39,817 nt of DNA from NC2004 sp050874905. Lineage in GTDB: Bacteria; Bacillota; Clostridia; Lachnospirales; Lachnospiraceae. Positions 24,486 through 32,969 of this stretch are shown here, piece by piece. The notes under the pieces were generated by a model. The model was not told the origin of the DNA. It made no database searches and worked only from the letters and a program-made list of their open reading frames with translations. Where the stretch lies: positions 1-39,817 of the forward strand of contig JBNMLP010000023.1 of NCBI GenBank assembly GCA_050874905.1. Direction: 5' to 3'. The position numbers and the translations under genes were made by a program. How positions within the stretch are numbered: the first letter of the stretch is position 1; each line of letters starts with the position of its first letter.

Positions 24486-25286
24486 TTACTCCATGGAGGA
24501 ATGTAGGATCATATCGTACTCCTGCTGATGAGAAAAAACTTTTTCATCTACCGCCAGCAGTACCCGATCATACTCCTTCTTTCCTTTTTTCTCCTTTGAC
24601 AAAACAAGTTTCTGTGCCCGATATGCTTTCATCATCCCGTGTTCTTCTCCCAGAGAATAATAGGGGATCAACACCGGACTTCCAAGCTTTTCCCGACAGC
24701 ATTGCAAAAGACTTTCTTTTACGATTACAACCGGTCTTCCCTGATACGGATCCAGCAGACAGTTTCCAGAATCGTAATATCCTTTGGCGTATATCTGTTC
24801 TCCGCCAATCTCCAGCATCACATCCCATAGCTGTCTGTTTTCTAAGGTTCTCTGCCGCATCCGGCGGATCACAACGGTTGTCACACAAAAACTCAGCAGC
24901 AACACGATCAGATAAGTTTTTGCCCCTGAAAGGTTTCCATGTTCTTTTACAGCAAAACAAATGCCTCCGTAAAACAGTGTGACAAAAAACAGGCCAAGCA
25001 GACTTCGCATTTTTTCTTTCCAGCTTTTTTTGAAACAGATCAACCAGGCAGTAAAAAGCAGTATTGCAATAGATGCAAGCACTTGTTTTCCTTCCCTGTT
25101 ATCATCTTTCATAACCAAATGATAAAAACGAAAACATACACTTGCCGCCGCACTCCCCAATGCAGCTACAAGGCAACGCCTGTTCGTTGCTGTAACAATA
25201 CCTGTTTCCTTTGTAGTACGAATGATGATGTAATATAAAACAAATGCTTCTAAAAACGCAATGTCCGGGTACCACTCCACCGTCAT
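24486..25286 (-). CDS. spoIIGA: Sigma-E processing peptidase SpoIIGA
   Basis: A membrane aspartic protease that cleaves the pro-sequence of SigE after a signal from the forespore. From the ATG at 25286 it has 266 residues: five membrane helices in the N-terminal half (first TVEWYPDIAFLEAFVLYYIIIR) and a cytoplasmic protease domain with GYYDSGNCLLDPYQGRPVVIV, in which the Asp of DSGN (about residue 172) is catalytic. GGAGGG lies six bases before this ATG; the longest frame starts at a TTG inside the ftsZ terminator and is not credible. Last residues are followed 18-37 bases later by sigE. Confidence 0.95.
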   Translation of the reverse strand: MTVEWYPDIAFLEAFVLYYIIIRTTKETGIVTATNRRCLVAALGSAAASVCFRFYHLVMKDDNREGKQVLASIAILLFTAWLICFKKSWKEKMRSLLGLFFVTLFYGGICFAVKEHGNLSGAKTYLIVLLLSFCVTTVVIRRMRQRTLENRQLWDVMLEIGGEQIYAKGYYDSGNCLLDPYQGRPVVIVKESLLQCCREKLGSPVLIPYYSLGEEHGMMKAYRAQKLVLSKEKKGKKEYDRVLLAVDEKVFSHQQEYDMILHSSME

Positions 25287-25311
25287 CCGCATCCCTCCGT
25301 TCCACATACTT

Positions 25312-25345
25312 ATCATAGCAAACGGCCGGTGAAAAAAATGTAGAA
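25312..25345 (-). promoter_or_regulatory. Possible Spo0A-dependent spoIIGA promoter
   Basis: A -10 TATGAT (25312-25317) lies about 26 bases before the spoIIGA ATG. Upstream, TTCTACA (25339-25345) differs at one base from the inverted Spo0A box TTCGACA and could also act as a -35 with a 22-base spacer, the unusual spacing known for the B. subtilis spoIIG promoter. The match is weak and the idea is by analogy. Confidence 0.35.
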
Positions 25346-25359
25346 ATAAGACTGCAAAC

Positions 25360-25389
25360 AAAAAAAGACGCAACAATTACTGTTGCGCC
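25360..25389 (-). terminator. Intrinsic terminator after ftsZ
   Basis: gacgcaaca (25367-25375) pairs with tgttgcgcc (25381-25389) over a five-base loop, with one wobble, followed by seven T on the minus strand (25360-25366). It is 27 bases after the ftsZ stop and separates ftsZ from the sporulation genes. Confidence 0.85.
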
Positions 25390-25415
25390 TTACTCTCTTA
25401 CATTCTTTTATCCAA

Positions 25416-26630
25416 TTACTTTCTGCTCAGCAAAAAGTCAGGAATCTTAATGCCTCCTGTTTTTGGCTGTGGCTGTGGTTCCGGTCTGACAAATGTCTCT
25501 GCACCGGTTGGCTGTGGCTGTGGAGCTGGTTCTACTGCCGGAGCCGGATTGATCGGCTGTGGTGTAGCAGAAGTATTGACCGGCTCTGCCGGCTGTGCAG
25601 CTGCACTTGCCTGTGCATTATATGTACGTTTTACATAATCCTCTAACATGCTGTTTTTCTTTGGCTGCTTGTTGCCATTAGAAAGACCTGTTGCCACAAT
25701 CGTGATGCTGACTTCGCCATCGGTTTCTTCTCCGCTGTCTACCGTACCAAAGATAATATTGGTATCTGGTCCGGTTACTTCCTTCAGACACTCAATTGCC
25801 TCTCCCACTTCCAGAATTCCAACATCACCGGAGAAGTTTACTAATACGTCTGTAGCGCCTGCTACATTTGTCTCTAATAACGGACTGTGCATTGCTTCCT
25901 GCATTGCTTCCATCGCCTTGTCCTCGCCGTCGCTTCGTCCAATACCAATATGAGCAATACCCTTGTCCTTCATAACGGTCTCTACATCGGCAAAATCGGC
26001 ATTGATCGTACCTGTACAAATAATCAGATCGGTAATACCCTGTACACCCTGCTGTAATACACCATCTGCAGTTTTGAAAGCCTCGTCCAGCTTGGTCTTT
26101 TTATTGCAGATCTCTAACAGTTTGTCATTTGGAATGACGATCAGCGTATCTACATGCTCTCTTAAACGGGCAAGTCCTGCCTCTGCATTCTTCATACGAG
26201 GAGTTCCCTCAAAGGTAAATGGCTTGGTCACAACACCAACCGTCAAAATACCCATATCCTTTGCAATCTGTGCAACAACAGGCGCAGCACCGGTTCCGGT
26301 TCCTCCACCCATACCACAGGTTACAAATACCATCTGTGCATCTTTGATGATGTCAGCAATTTCTTCTTTGTTCTCTTCAATCGCACTTGCACCGATCTCC
26401 GGCTTCGCACCAGCCCCCAGTCCTTTGGTCAGCTTCTCGCCAATCTGGACTTTGATCTCTGCTTTACAGCTATTCAGTGCCTGTGCATCCGTATTGATAC
26501 CGACCAGATGTACACCATTGATCTGCTCGTCCGCCATACGGTTGATTGCATTGTTTCCGGCACCACCCACACCTACTACATAAATCTTAGCAATAGGCTG
26601 ATTGTCATCATTACTTTTTATCTCGAACAA
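25416..26630 (-). CDS. ftsZ: Cell division protein FtsZ
   Basis: Tubulin-like GTPase that forms the division ring. The 404-residue protein has the GTP-binding core (VVGVGGAGNNAINRM; tubulin signature GGGTGTGAAP at 108-117; T7 region GITDLIICTGTINADFADV), then a Pro/Gln/Ala/Val-rich linker (about 340-385) and the C-terminal peptide KIPDFLLSRK that binds membrane anchors. It starts at TTG with GGAGG seven bases upstream. It has its own promoter and terminator. No ftsA lies next to it. Confidence 0.98.
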   Translation of the reverse strand: MFEIKSNDDNQPIAKIYVVGVGGAGNNAINRMADEQINGVHLVGINTDAQALNSCKAEIKVQIGEKLTKGLGAGAKPEIGASAIEENKEEIADIIKDAQMVFVTCGMGGGTGTGAAPVVAQIAKDMGILTVGVVTKPFTFEGTPRMKNAEAGLARLREHVDTLIVIPNDKLLEICNKKTKLDEAFKTADGVLQQGVQGITDLIICTGTINADFADVETVMKDKGIAHIGIGRSDGEDKAMEAMQEAMHSPLLETNVAGATDVLVNFSGDVGILEVGEAIECLKEVTGPDTNIIFGTVDSGEETDGEVSITIVATGLSNGNKQPKKNSMLEDYVKRTYNAQASAAAQPAEPVNTSATPQPINPAPAVEPAPQPQPTGAETFVRPEPQPQPKTGGIKIPDFLLSRK

Positions 26631-26678
26631 GGTTACTCCTCCTTTATCTCTCTTACCTCTAGGATATAATCACTTAAT

Positions 26679-26707
26679 ATAATAGTATTTTTCCGCCAAA
26701 TAATCAA
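26679..26707 (-). promoter_or_regulatory. Promoter of ftsZ
   Basis: -35 TTGATT (26702-26707), 17-base spacer, -10 TATTAT (26679-26684), about 49 bases before the ftsZ TTG start. Confidence 0.65.
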
Positions 26708-26740
26708 CCCTTATCCTGAAATTCCACTTAGAAATCTTTG

Positions 26741-27490
26741 CTATTTATTGGGAGTAAAGGTCGCAATTCCTGAATTGACAGTAAAGTTTTCCATGTGAAG
26801 CGTACCCTTTAATCCGTCCGCTTCTTTTAACATATTTGGCAGTTCTGCCATTTTCTCATCCACACTGTCCGGATTTCCCAGCGCAATCGTAATCTTCTTA
26901 TAACGCAGATATACCTGATCTTTTTCAAATTTTACCGATTTGATCGCCAGATTATATTTCCTGATCAATTATGTAATATTTAAAATCTGGGAAACTGTTT
27001 TTTTATTCTCAAACGGCAATTTTTCATTAATAACTACGCTGTCAAATTCCAGTCCCTTGATCAATGGAACATCCTCAAACCGCTTGCTACTGCTTTCCAG
27101 TACAATGCCATCACGATCAAAATACATGTATTCTCCCATATTTTCGATACAGCCCGCCATTGTTTTTTCATAAATTGTAACAGCAACCTTATGGCGGCTG
27201 ACATAATCTACATCCAGACTTTCGACAAAAGGAATATCCTTAGGCGGATGAAATTTGCATTTGAGCATATATAAAATGCTGTTGTTAATATAACCTGCCT
27301 TTTTTAATTCCGTTACCATTTCTTCCTTGGTATAGTGTTCATTTCCTGTCATATCAATCGAGGTAATCTTAAACTGTGTCAGTAAAAGAATCAGAAGCAA
27401 GGCAAAAAGCATCATCACAATCGCCGTGATCATGCCTTTTCTACTTTTGCGGCGGGATGACTCAATGACTACAAACTCATTTCGATCCAT
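26741..27490 (-). pseudogene. ftsQ: Cell division protein FtsQ/DivIB, interrupted by in-frame TAA
   Basis: FtsQ/DivIB is a bitopic membrane protein that links FtsL and DivIC/FtsB in the divisome. The first part (27490-26969, 173 residues) has a basic cytoplasmic tail, one membrane helix (about 19-40), a POTRA domain (about 41-112, FKITSIDMTGNEHYTKEEM) and the start of the beta domain (EYMYFDRDGIVLES...VPLIKGLEF). It ends ...SQILNIT then TAA (26969-26971). The same frame continues without further stops for 75 codons (LIRKYNLAIKSVKFEKDQVYLRYKKI... FTPNK), which is the expected end of the beta domain. The codon after the stop is TTG with no ribosome site, so a separate second gene is unlikely. 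A single base change (for example CAA to TAA) explains the break; sequencing error, recent mutation or read-through remain open. The start overlaps the ftsW stop by one base. Confidence 0.85.
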
Positions 27491-28629
27491 TAGCTTCCCT
27501 CCTTCGGCACGGTTCTGGCAACTGATAACACGACGCCCATTTCGATCAACAGGAATACGATCGAGCTTCCACCGTATGAAATGAACGGAAGCGGCACACC
27601 TGTATTTGGAATGGAATCAGTTACAACACCGAGATTGACAAACACCTGCACCCCGATATGTGCCATTGATCCGACCACGATCAGTGCGCCATAGACGTCT
27701 TTGGCTTCTATCGCAATCTTATACATCCGCTTTAACAGGGTAAGATACAGTAATATGACGCCGATCGCCCCGACAAATCCCAGCTCCTCACATATGATGG
27801 AAAAGATCATATCATTGTGTGCCTCCGGAACAAAACCGAGCTTTTGCAGACTCTGTCCAAGTCCTTTTCCAAGCAGTCCCCCGGAACCGATCGCATAAAG
27901 AGACTGTGTCGTCTGATACACTTCCTCAGATTCATCTAAGAAATTCGTGACACGCGCCAGTCGATACGCCTTTCCGGATAGAAAGAGCAAGACCAGTCCA
28001 CCGATCACAGCAATCGCCCCCACCGCAAGCACGGACTTGAATTTGGAAGATGCCACATAGAGCATGATCGCAATGATCGCCGATAAAATGATCGCGGTAC
28101 TTAAGTTCTCGATACCGACAAGGCCAACGGTAACCGCCATCACCAAAGAGATCACAATCGCCACTCTCCAGTTTGAAAGCCGGTTGATATTGATGGAAAG
28201 CAGCTTCGCATAGCAAATGATGATCATGAGCTTTGCAATCTCCGACGGCTGGATCGTAAAAGAACCAATTCCAATCCAACGCCTCGCACCATTGGATTCC
28301 ACACCGAAAAACAAAACATAAACGAGCGCAAGATTTACAACAACGTAAAACCAGAAACTCCATTTCCAGAATTTATGATAATCAAAAAACGATACTCCGA
28401 TCATTGCCACAAGCCCAACCGCAGCAAATATTCCCTGACGGATGACCCAGTGTGCAGGATCCCCATATTTGCTGGTTGCCGTGTAATAACTCGTACTGTA
28501 GATCATAACCAGACCAAATACAACCAAGATCACAATCAGCATGATCAGCGTATAATCCAGCGGAATCTTCGTCTGTTTTCGTTTTCGCATATTCCGTTTG
28601 TCCTGCTCGACCTGTTCTGTCCGTTTCAT
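27490..28629 (-). CDS. ftsW: SEDS-family glycosyltransferase FtsW
   Basis: Polytopic membrane peptidoglycan polymerase acting with a class B penicillin-binding protein at the septum. The 379-residue protein has about ten helices and SEDS motifs: PSEIAKLMIIICYAKLL, a long loop with YQTTQSLYAIGSGGLLGKGLGQSLQKLGFVPE and HNDMIFSIICEELGFVG, and NTGVPLPFISYGGSSI. The extracellular Asp of the SEDS active site lies in the loop before HNDMIF. The N-terminus is unusually charged (Lys/Arg/Gln rich, 1-24). It follows murD by 28 bases; no murG lies between it and ftsQ. Confidence 0.95.
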   Translation of the reverse strand: MKRTEQVEQDKRNMRKRKQTKIPLDYTLIMLIVILVVFGLVMIYSTSYYTATSKYGDPAHWVIRQGIFAAVGLVAMIGVSFFDYHKFWKWSFWFYVVVNLALVYVLFFGVESNGARRWIGIGSFTIQPSEIAKLMIIICYAKLLSININRLSNWRVAIVISLVMAVTVGLVGIENLSTAIILSAIIAIMLYVASSKFKSVLAVGAIAVIGGLVLLFLSGKAYRLARVTNFLDESEEVYQTTQSLYAIGSGGLLGKGLGQSLQKLGFVPEAHNDMIFSIICEELGFVGAIGVILLYLTLLKRMYKIAIEAKDVYGALIVVGSMAHIGVQVFVNLGVVTDSIPNTGVPLPFISYGGSSIVFLLIEMGVVLSVARTVPKEGS

Positions 28630-28657
28630 ACGAAAGCACTCCTCTTTGCTGCCTTAA

Positions 28658-30013
28658 TTAAAGCTCTCTTACATACTGTTTGAATAACTCTCCGCGCTGC
28701 TCATAGCTGTCAAACATATCCCAGCTTGCACATGCCGGAGAAAGTAATACAGCATCCCCCGGCTGTGCTTTTTTTGCACATACCTCTACCGCTTCTTTGA
28801 GATTTTCTACCATGATAATATCAGTAAATCCATGCTTGATTGCAGTATCCTTGATCATTTCCGCGGTAACTCCCATCAGCACAAGGTACCGCACTTTTCC
28901 GTCAAATGCCTCGATCCAATCGTCAAATGCAACCCCTTTATCATAGCCGCCACCGATCAGAAGTGTCGGCTTCACCATTGCCTGAATTCCCTTGATCGCC
29001 GCATCTGGATTAGTTCCTTTGGAATCGTTATAGTAATCTACTCCTTCCACCGTATCTACATACTCAATCCGGTGCTCTACGCCCATAAATGTCGTAACAA
29101 CCTCATGAATCTTCTCCACCGGAACCTGCATATAATAGGAAATTGCAGCGGCCGCCATTACATTTTCTACATTGTGGGAACCGAGCAGTTTCAACTCCTC
29201 AAGGCGGCAGAACACCTCTTTGGTCTGTCCCTTTTCCCGTAATACGATCGCATCATTCTCTAAACAAACACCGTCATCCAGCAGTTCTTTCCGGCTAAAA
29301 TATACCGGAGTTGCTGTTACTTTACCAGCCATCTCCTTTGTGATCGGATCGTCGTAGTTTAATACGATCACTTCATCCTTTGTCTGGTTTTTGGCAATAC
29401 TCATCTTGGTATCTGCATAGATCTCCATCGTATGGTGACGGTTCAAATGATCCGGTGTTACATTCAGCACTGCACTGACATTTGGATGAAAATCAATAAT
29501 ACTCTCTAACTGAAAACTACTGATCTCTGCTACTGTCACACTCTGCTCCGTCATATCCTGTGTACATTCTGTATAAGGAGTTCCAATGTTACCTACCACA
29601 AATACGCTGTCATAATATGCTTTCATGATCTCTCCGGTAAGAGAGGTCGTAGTTGTCTTTCCATTCGTTCCGGTAATGGCAGCCAGGCGGCCTTTTCCAT
29701 ACTGGTACGCCAGTTCTACCTCGCTCCAGATTGGAATATTCCGGGTGCGGAACGCCTCTGTAAATGGTGCTTCAATGGAAATACCAGGACTTAATACCAT
29801 CGCAGCCACTCCGTCAAGTTCCTCTTCCTTCAGTGTACCAATCCACACCTCTACAGTATCAGATGCCAGTTTTTTTCTGACCTTATCCGCATCACATGCC
29901 TCGTTTTGATCAAATACAACAACCTCAGAGCCGGTTGCAAGAAGCAGTTTTGCTGCTGCAATTCCACTTTTTCCTGCACCTGCTACAACAACTTTCTTAC
30001 CTTCTAATCTCAT
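28658..30013 (-). CDS. murD: UDP-N-acetylmuramoyl-L-alanine:D-glutamate ligase
   Basis: MurD adds D-glutamate to UDP-MurNAc-L-alanine in the cytoplasm. The 451-residue protein has an N-terminal UDP-binding Rossmann domain (KKVVVAGAGKSGIAAAKLLL), the ATP-binding loop ITGTNGKTTTTSLTGEI (about 113-129), the Mur ligase segments NVTPDHLNRHHTMEIYADTK and LLGSHNVENVMAAAA, and the C-terminal domain with DYYNDSKGTNPDAAIKGI and SPACASWDMFDSYEQRGELF. The length is typical. Confidence 0.97.
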   Translation of the reverse strand: MRLEGKKVVVAGAGKSGIAAAKLLLATGSEVVVFDQNEACDADKVRKKLASDTVEVWIGTLKEEELDGVAAMVLSPGISIEAPFTEAFRTRNIPIWSEVELAYQYGKGRLAAITGTNGKTTTTSLTGEIMKAYYDSVFVVGNIGTPYTECTQDMTEQSVTVAEISSFQLESIIDFHPNVSAVLNVTPDHLNRHHTMEIYADTKMSIAKNQTKDEVIVLNYDDPITKEMAGKVTATPVYFSRKELLDDGVCLENDAIVLREKGQTKEVFCRLEELKLLGSHNVENVMAAAAISYYMQVPVEKIHEVVTTFMGVEHRIEYVDTVEGVDYYNDSKGTNPDAAIKGIQAMVKPTLLIGGGYDKGVAFDDWIEAFDGKVRYLVLMGVTAEMIKDTAIKHGFTDIIMVENLKEAVEVCAKKAQPGDAVLLSPACASWDMFDSYEQRGELFKQYVREL

Positions 30014-30045
30014 CTACTGTTCCTCCAAATCTATCTTTGTTTCTT

Positions 30046-31011
30046 TTATTCTGTTCCCATTCCCATAAGTCCCATAAGGCAGAGAATTGCAGTCACAATG
30101 GAAAATATGGCAACTACTTTGGTTTCCGGCCACCCACCAAGTTCAAAATGATGATGCAGTGGAGCCATGCGAAACACTCTTCTTCCCGTCATTTTGTAAC
30201 CGATCACCTGAATGATAACAGACAGCACTTCGATCACATAAACGAATGCGACCAACGGAATAAAGAGTGGCAGCTTCAACATGATTGCTGTAGCAGCTAC
30301 AAATCCACCAAGTGCCAGCGATCCCGTATCTCCCATGAACACACGCGCCGGGTAGACATTGTATACTAAAAATCCAAGCAATGCTCCTACCACTGCACAG
30401 GTCATCGGTTCCAGACTGGAATCAAGTCCAATAGACACCACTGTCAAAAATGTGGCGATCAAAATCGTCACACTGGACGCCAGACCATCCAGACCATCTG
30501 TAAAGTTTGCTCCATTGACCGTTCCCAACACGATAAACACTATCGCAACGCCGGTAAATGATCCTAAATCTATGTACAATCCACCGGAAAAAGGAATCAG
30601 CATCACTTCTCCCGTATTTGTCCTGCATAGATACCAGGCAAACAGCACGGCAATCACAAGCTGTAAGATAAGCTTTTGCCATGCACTGAGTCCCATCGAC
30701 CGTTTTCGCACTACCTTGATAAAATCATCCAGAAATCCGATCATCCCAAAACCGACGGTAACGAGAAGAACCGGCCACAGCTCCGGATATTTTCTGACAT
30801 AGAAACCGGACACGATCACCACACTGGCAAGGATGATCAAACCGCCCATTGTGGGAGTCCCCAATTTCTTATAATGCTCTTTCGGTCCTTCCTCCCGCAC
30901 ATACTGTCCAAACTTCAATCTCTTTAAGAATGGAATGACAAGAGGACTCAAGCCCGCACTTACTAAAAATGCTGCTAACGCCGGCAATAGCATCTCATAT
31001 GGAATATTCAT
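30046..31011 (-). CDS. mraY: Phospho-N-acetylmuramoyl-pentapeptide transferase
   Basis: MraY makes lipid I from UDP-MurNAc-pentapeptide and undecaprenyl phosphate in the membrane. The 321-residue protein has about ten helices and the diagnostic motifs EGPKEHYKKLGTPTMGGLI, GFLDDFIKV (Asp pair), NFTDGLDGLASSVTIL, NVYPARVFMGDTGSLALGGF and the cytoplasmic loop FRMAPLHHHFELGGWPE. It has its own promoter and begins the mraY-murD-ftsW-ftsQ unit. Confidence 0.98.
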   Translation of the reverse strand: MNIPYEMLLPALAAFLVSAGLSPLVIPFLKRLKFGQYVREEGPKEHYKKLGTPTMGGLIILASVVIVSGFYVRKYPELWPVLLVTVGFGMIGFLDDFIKVVRKRSMGLSAWQKLILQLVIAVLFAWYLCRTNTGEVMLIPFSGGLYIDLGSFTGVAIVFIVLGTVNGANFTDGLDGLASSVTILIATFLTVVSIGLDSSLEPMTCAVVGALLGFLVYNVYPARVFMGDTGSLALGGFVAATAIMLKLPLFIPLVAFVYVIEVLSVIIQVIGYKMTGRRVFRMAPLHHHFELGGWPETKVVAIFSIVTAILCLMGLMGMGTE

Positions 31012-31084
31012 AAAAGCACCTCTACATTTTCTTATCTGGTATCTCCTCTTTTATGACATATTCTCTGATCGCACATGCCATTTT

Positions 31085-31113
31085 AGTATAATGCTTTTAC
31101 CCTCATTTATCAA
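31085..31113 (-). promoter_or_regulatory. Promoter of mraY-murD-ftsW-ftsQ
   Basis: -35 TTGATA (31108-31113), 17-base spacer, -10 TATACT (31085-31090), about 74 bases before mraY, directly after the stop of the penicillin-binding protein gene. It splits the division and wall cluster into two transcription units. Confidence 0.75.
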
Positions 31114-31122
31114 GTACAGCCT

Positions 31123-32895
31123 TTAATCTGTAATGATCAGAGATGTTTCCTTTGTTTCTTCCTCCGTCACAGGTTTTGTCTGTTCAATCCCAAGATATGG
31201 CAGGATATTTTTAAACAGATCTCCTACCACGGGAGCCGCAATTGTACCTCCATAATAAATTCCAGTTGGTTCGTTGATCAAAAGCAATGCCATAACGGTA
31301 GGATCATCACTTCTGGCAAATCCCAGAAAGGAGGAAATATACCGCCCATTTCCCCGGGGCAATTTCTCACTGGTTGCTGTCTTTCCACCGATCGCATAAC
31401 CCGGTATGGCAGCATTTTTCCCAGAACCTTCTGATACGACCGCATCTAAAAGTTCCTTCATTGTTTCCGAAGTTTTTTTGGAAACCGCTCCTTTTTTCGT
31501 TGGAAATTGCAGTTCGGTTCGTTTCCCACTCACGCTGTCTTCCACCGCAACACCAAAATGTGGTGTGATCAACGTCCCTCCATTGACCACTGCGGCAACT
31601 GCACGCAGTAGTTGAAATGGAGTGATCTGAAATGACTGACCAAATGACATCGTAGCTAACTCCACTGCCTTCACATCCTCCAGCTTATGCATAATCGAAC
31701 CAGCTTCGCCCGGTACATCGATCCCGGTTTTTTCAAACAGTCCGAGCTTCTTATAATATCGATACATATTTTTGGCACCAACCCGTTCCCCAACCGTCAT
31801 AAACACCGGATTACAGGAATTCATCACCCCTTGTTTAAAGGTTTCTGTCCCATGTCCTCCTACCTTATGACAGCGAATCTTCCGATCCTCCACAATCTTA
31901 AATCCCGGACAGACAAAGGTATCTTCCGGTGTTACCACACCCTCTTCCAGTGCCGCCGTTGCGGTAACGATCTTAAAGGTTGATCCCGGTTCATACGTAT
32001 CATTGACGATCGTATTACGCCACATCTGGTTCAACTGCTCCTGCTTTTTCTCTGCAGAAACAGCATCGGCACTTGTGGTAAGTGTAAACGGATCATTCAG
32101 ATCATATTCCGGGGTATTAACACAGGCATAGATCTCTCCATTTTGAGGATTCATCACGATCACAGATACATTTTTTGCTTCTTTCTCTTTCTGCACCTTT
32201 TTCGCCGCCTGCTCCGCATACATCTGAATGCTATAATCCAGCGAAGTGATCAAATTATTACCCGGAACCGCTTCTTTCCGCTGTTCTGCGGTATGCTCTA
32301 CTCTGTGTCCGGCCGCATCTGTCGTTGTCAGAATATAGCCCGGTTTTCCCATTAATACATCATCGTACTGCACCTCAAGTCCCACGATCCCCTGATTATC
32401 TCCTCCAGTAAAACCGAGCACCTTGGACGCCAGCGAAGAAAATGGGTAGTACCGTTTATAATCCTCATCGATCATTACTCCTGCAAGCTGGTAAGCACGG
32501 ATTTTTTCCGCCAGTGTTTTATCCACATTACTTTTGATCTTTTCTCTGGAAGATCGTTTCTTTACAAGTTTTGCAATCTTATCTTCCGGCACATCAAGAT
32601 ACTTCGTCAGCACCTCGATCACCTTTTCTTCCTCTTCAATCTGACTGTGGATCACGGAAATCGTACATACCGAACGATTTCCCGCCAGTTCCACTCCGTT
32701 TCGGTCATAGATGATCCCCCGCGGAGCCTTGACCTGCCGCTCCCTCTCATGTAACTCATCTGCCTTTTTCGTAAGTGTTACAGACTGTGCCACCATAATA
32801 TAGCACAACCGCCCTGCCATCACTGCTCCAAGAAGCATTAAAATGCCAATGTAGATCGTAAGCTTCTTCTTATGATGCAGATAGTATCCATTCAT
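31123..32895 (-). CDS. Class B penicillin-binding protein (SpoVD/FtsI type) with KTA triad
   Basis: A transpeptidase that cross-links peptidoglycan outside the membrane. The 590-residue protein has an N-terminal membrane helix (about 11-34), a dimerisation domain (GIIYDRNGVELAGNRSV) and the transpeptidase domain with SxxK as S305-T-F-K308 (YEPGSTFKIVTA), SxN as S360-C-N362 and, in place of the KTG triad, K505-T-A507 (GGKTATSEK). The C-terminus ends without PASTA domains. Its place between another class B protein and mraY matches SpoVD (cortex synthesis) in many Clostridia, but the FtsI role cannot be excluded. The gap upstream is 74 bases with no clear promoter. Confidence 0.9.
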   Translation of the reverse strand: MNGYYLHHKKKLTIYIGILMLLGAVMAGRLCYIMVAQSVTLTKKADELHERERQVKAPRGIIYDRNGVELAGNRSVCTISVIHSQIEEEEKVIEVLTKYLDVPEDKIAKLVKKRSSREKIKSNVDKTLAEKIRAYQLAGVMIDEDYKRYYPFSSLASKVLGFTGGDNQGIVGLEVQYDDVLMGKPGYILTTTDAAGHRVEHTAEQRKEAVPGNNLITSLDYSIQMYAEQAAKKVQKEKEAKNVSVIVMNPQNGEIYACVNTPEYDLNDPFTLTTSADAVSAEKKQEQLNQMWRNTIVNDTYEPGSTFKIVTATAALEEGVVTPEDTFVCPGFKIVEDRKIRCHKVGGHGTETFKQGVMNSCNPVFMTVGERVGAKNMYRYYKKLGLFEKTGIDVPGEAGSIMHKLEDVKAVELATMSFGQSFQITPFQLLRAVAAVVNGGTLITPHFGVAVEDSVSGKRTELQFPTKKGAVSKKTSETMKELLDAVVSEGSGKNAAIPGYAIGGKTATSEKLPRGNGRYISSFLGFARSDDPTVMALLLINEPTGIYYGGTIAAPVVGDLFKNILPYLGIEQTKPVTEEETKETSLIITD

Positions 32896-32969
32896 CCAAG
32901 ATGACTCTCTTGTTTTTTACTATCTTATTACTCAAGCCACACTGTTATGTCTGAAAATGAAACAGGCTT

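Noticed and set aside
26741..26968. Open frame after the ftsQ stop as a separate small gene
   Set aside because: It begins at a TTG with no ribosome site, lies in exactly the same frame as the preceding ftsQ part and looks like its missing C-terminus.
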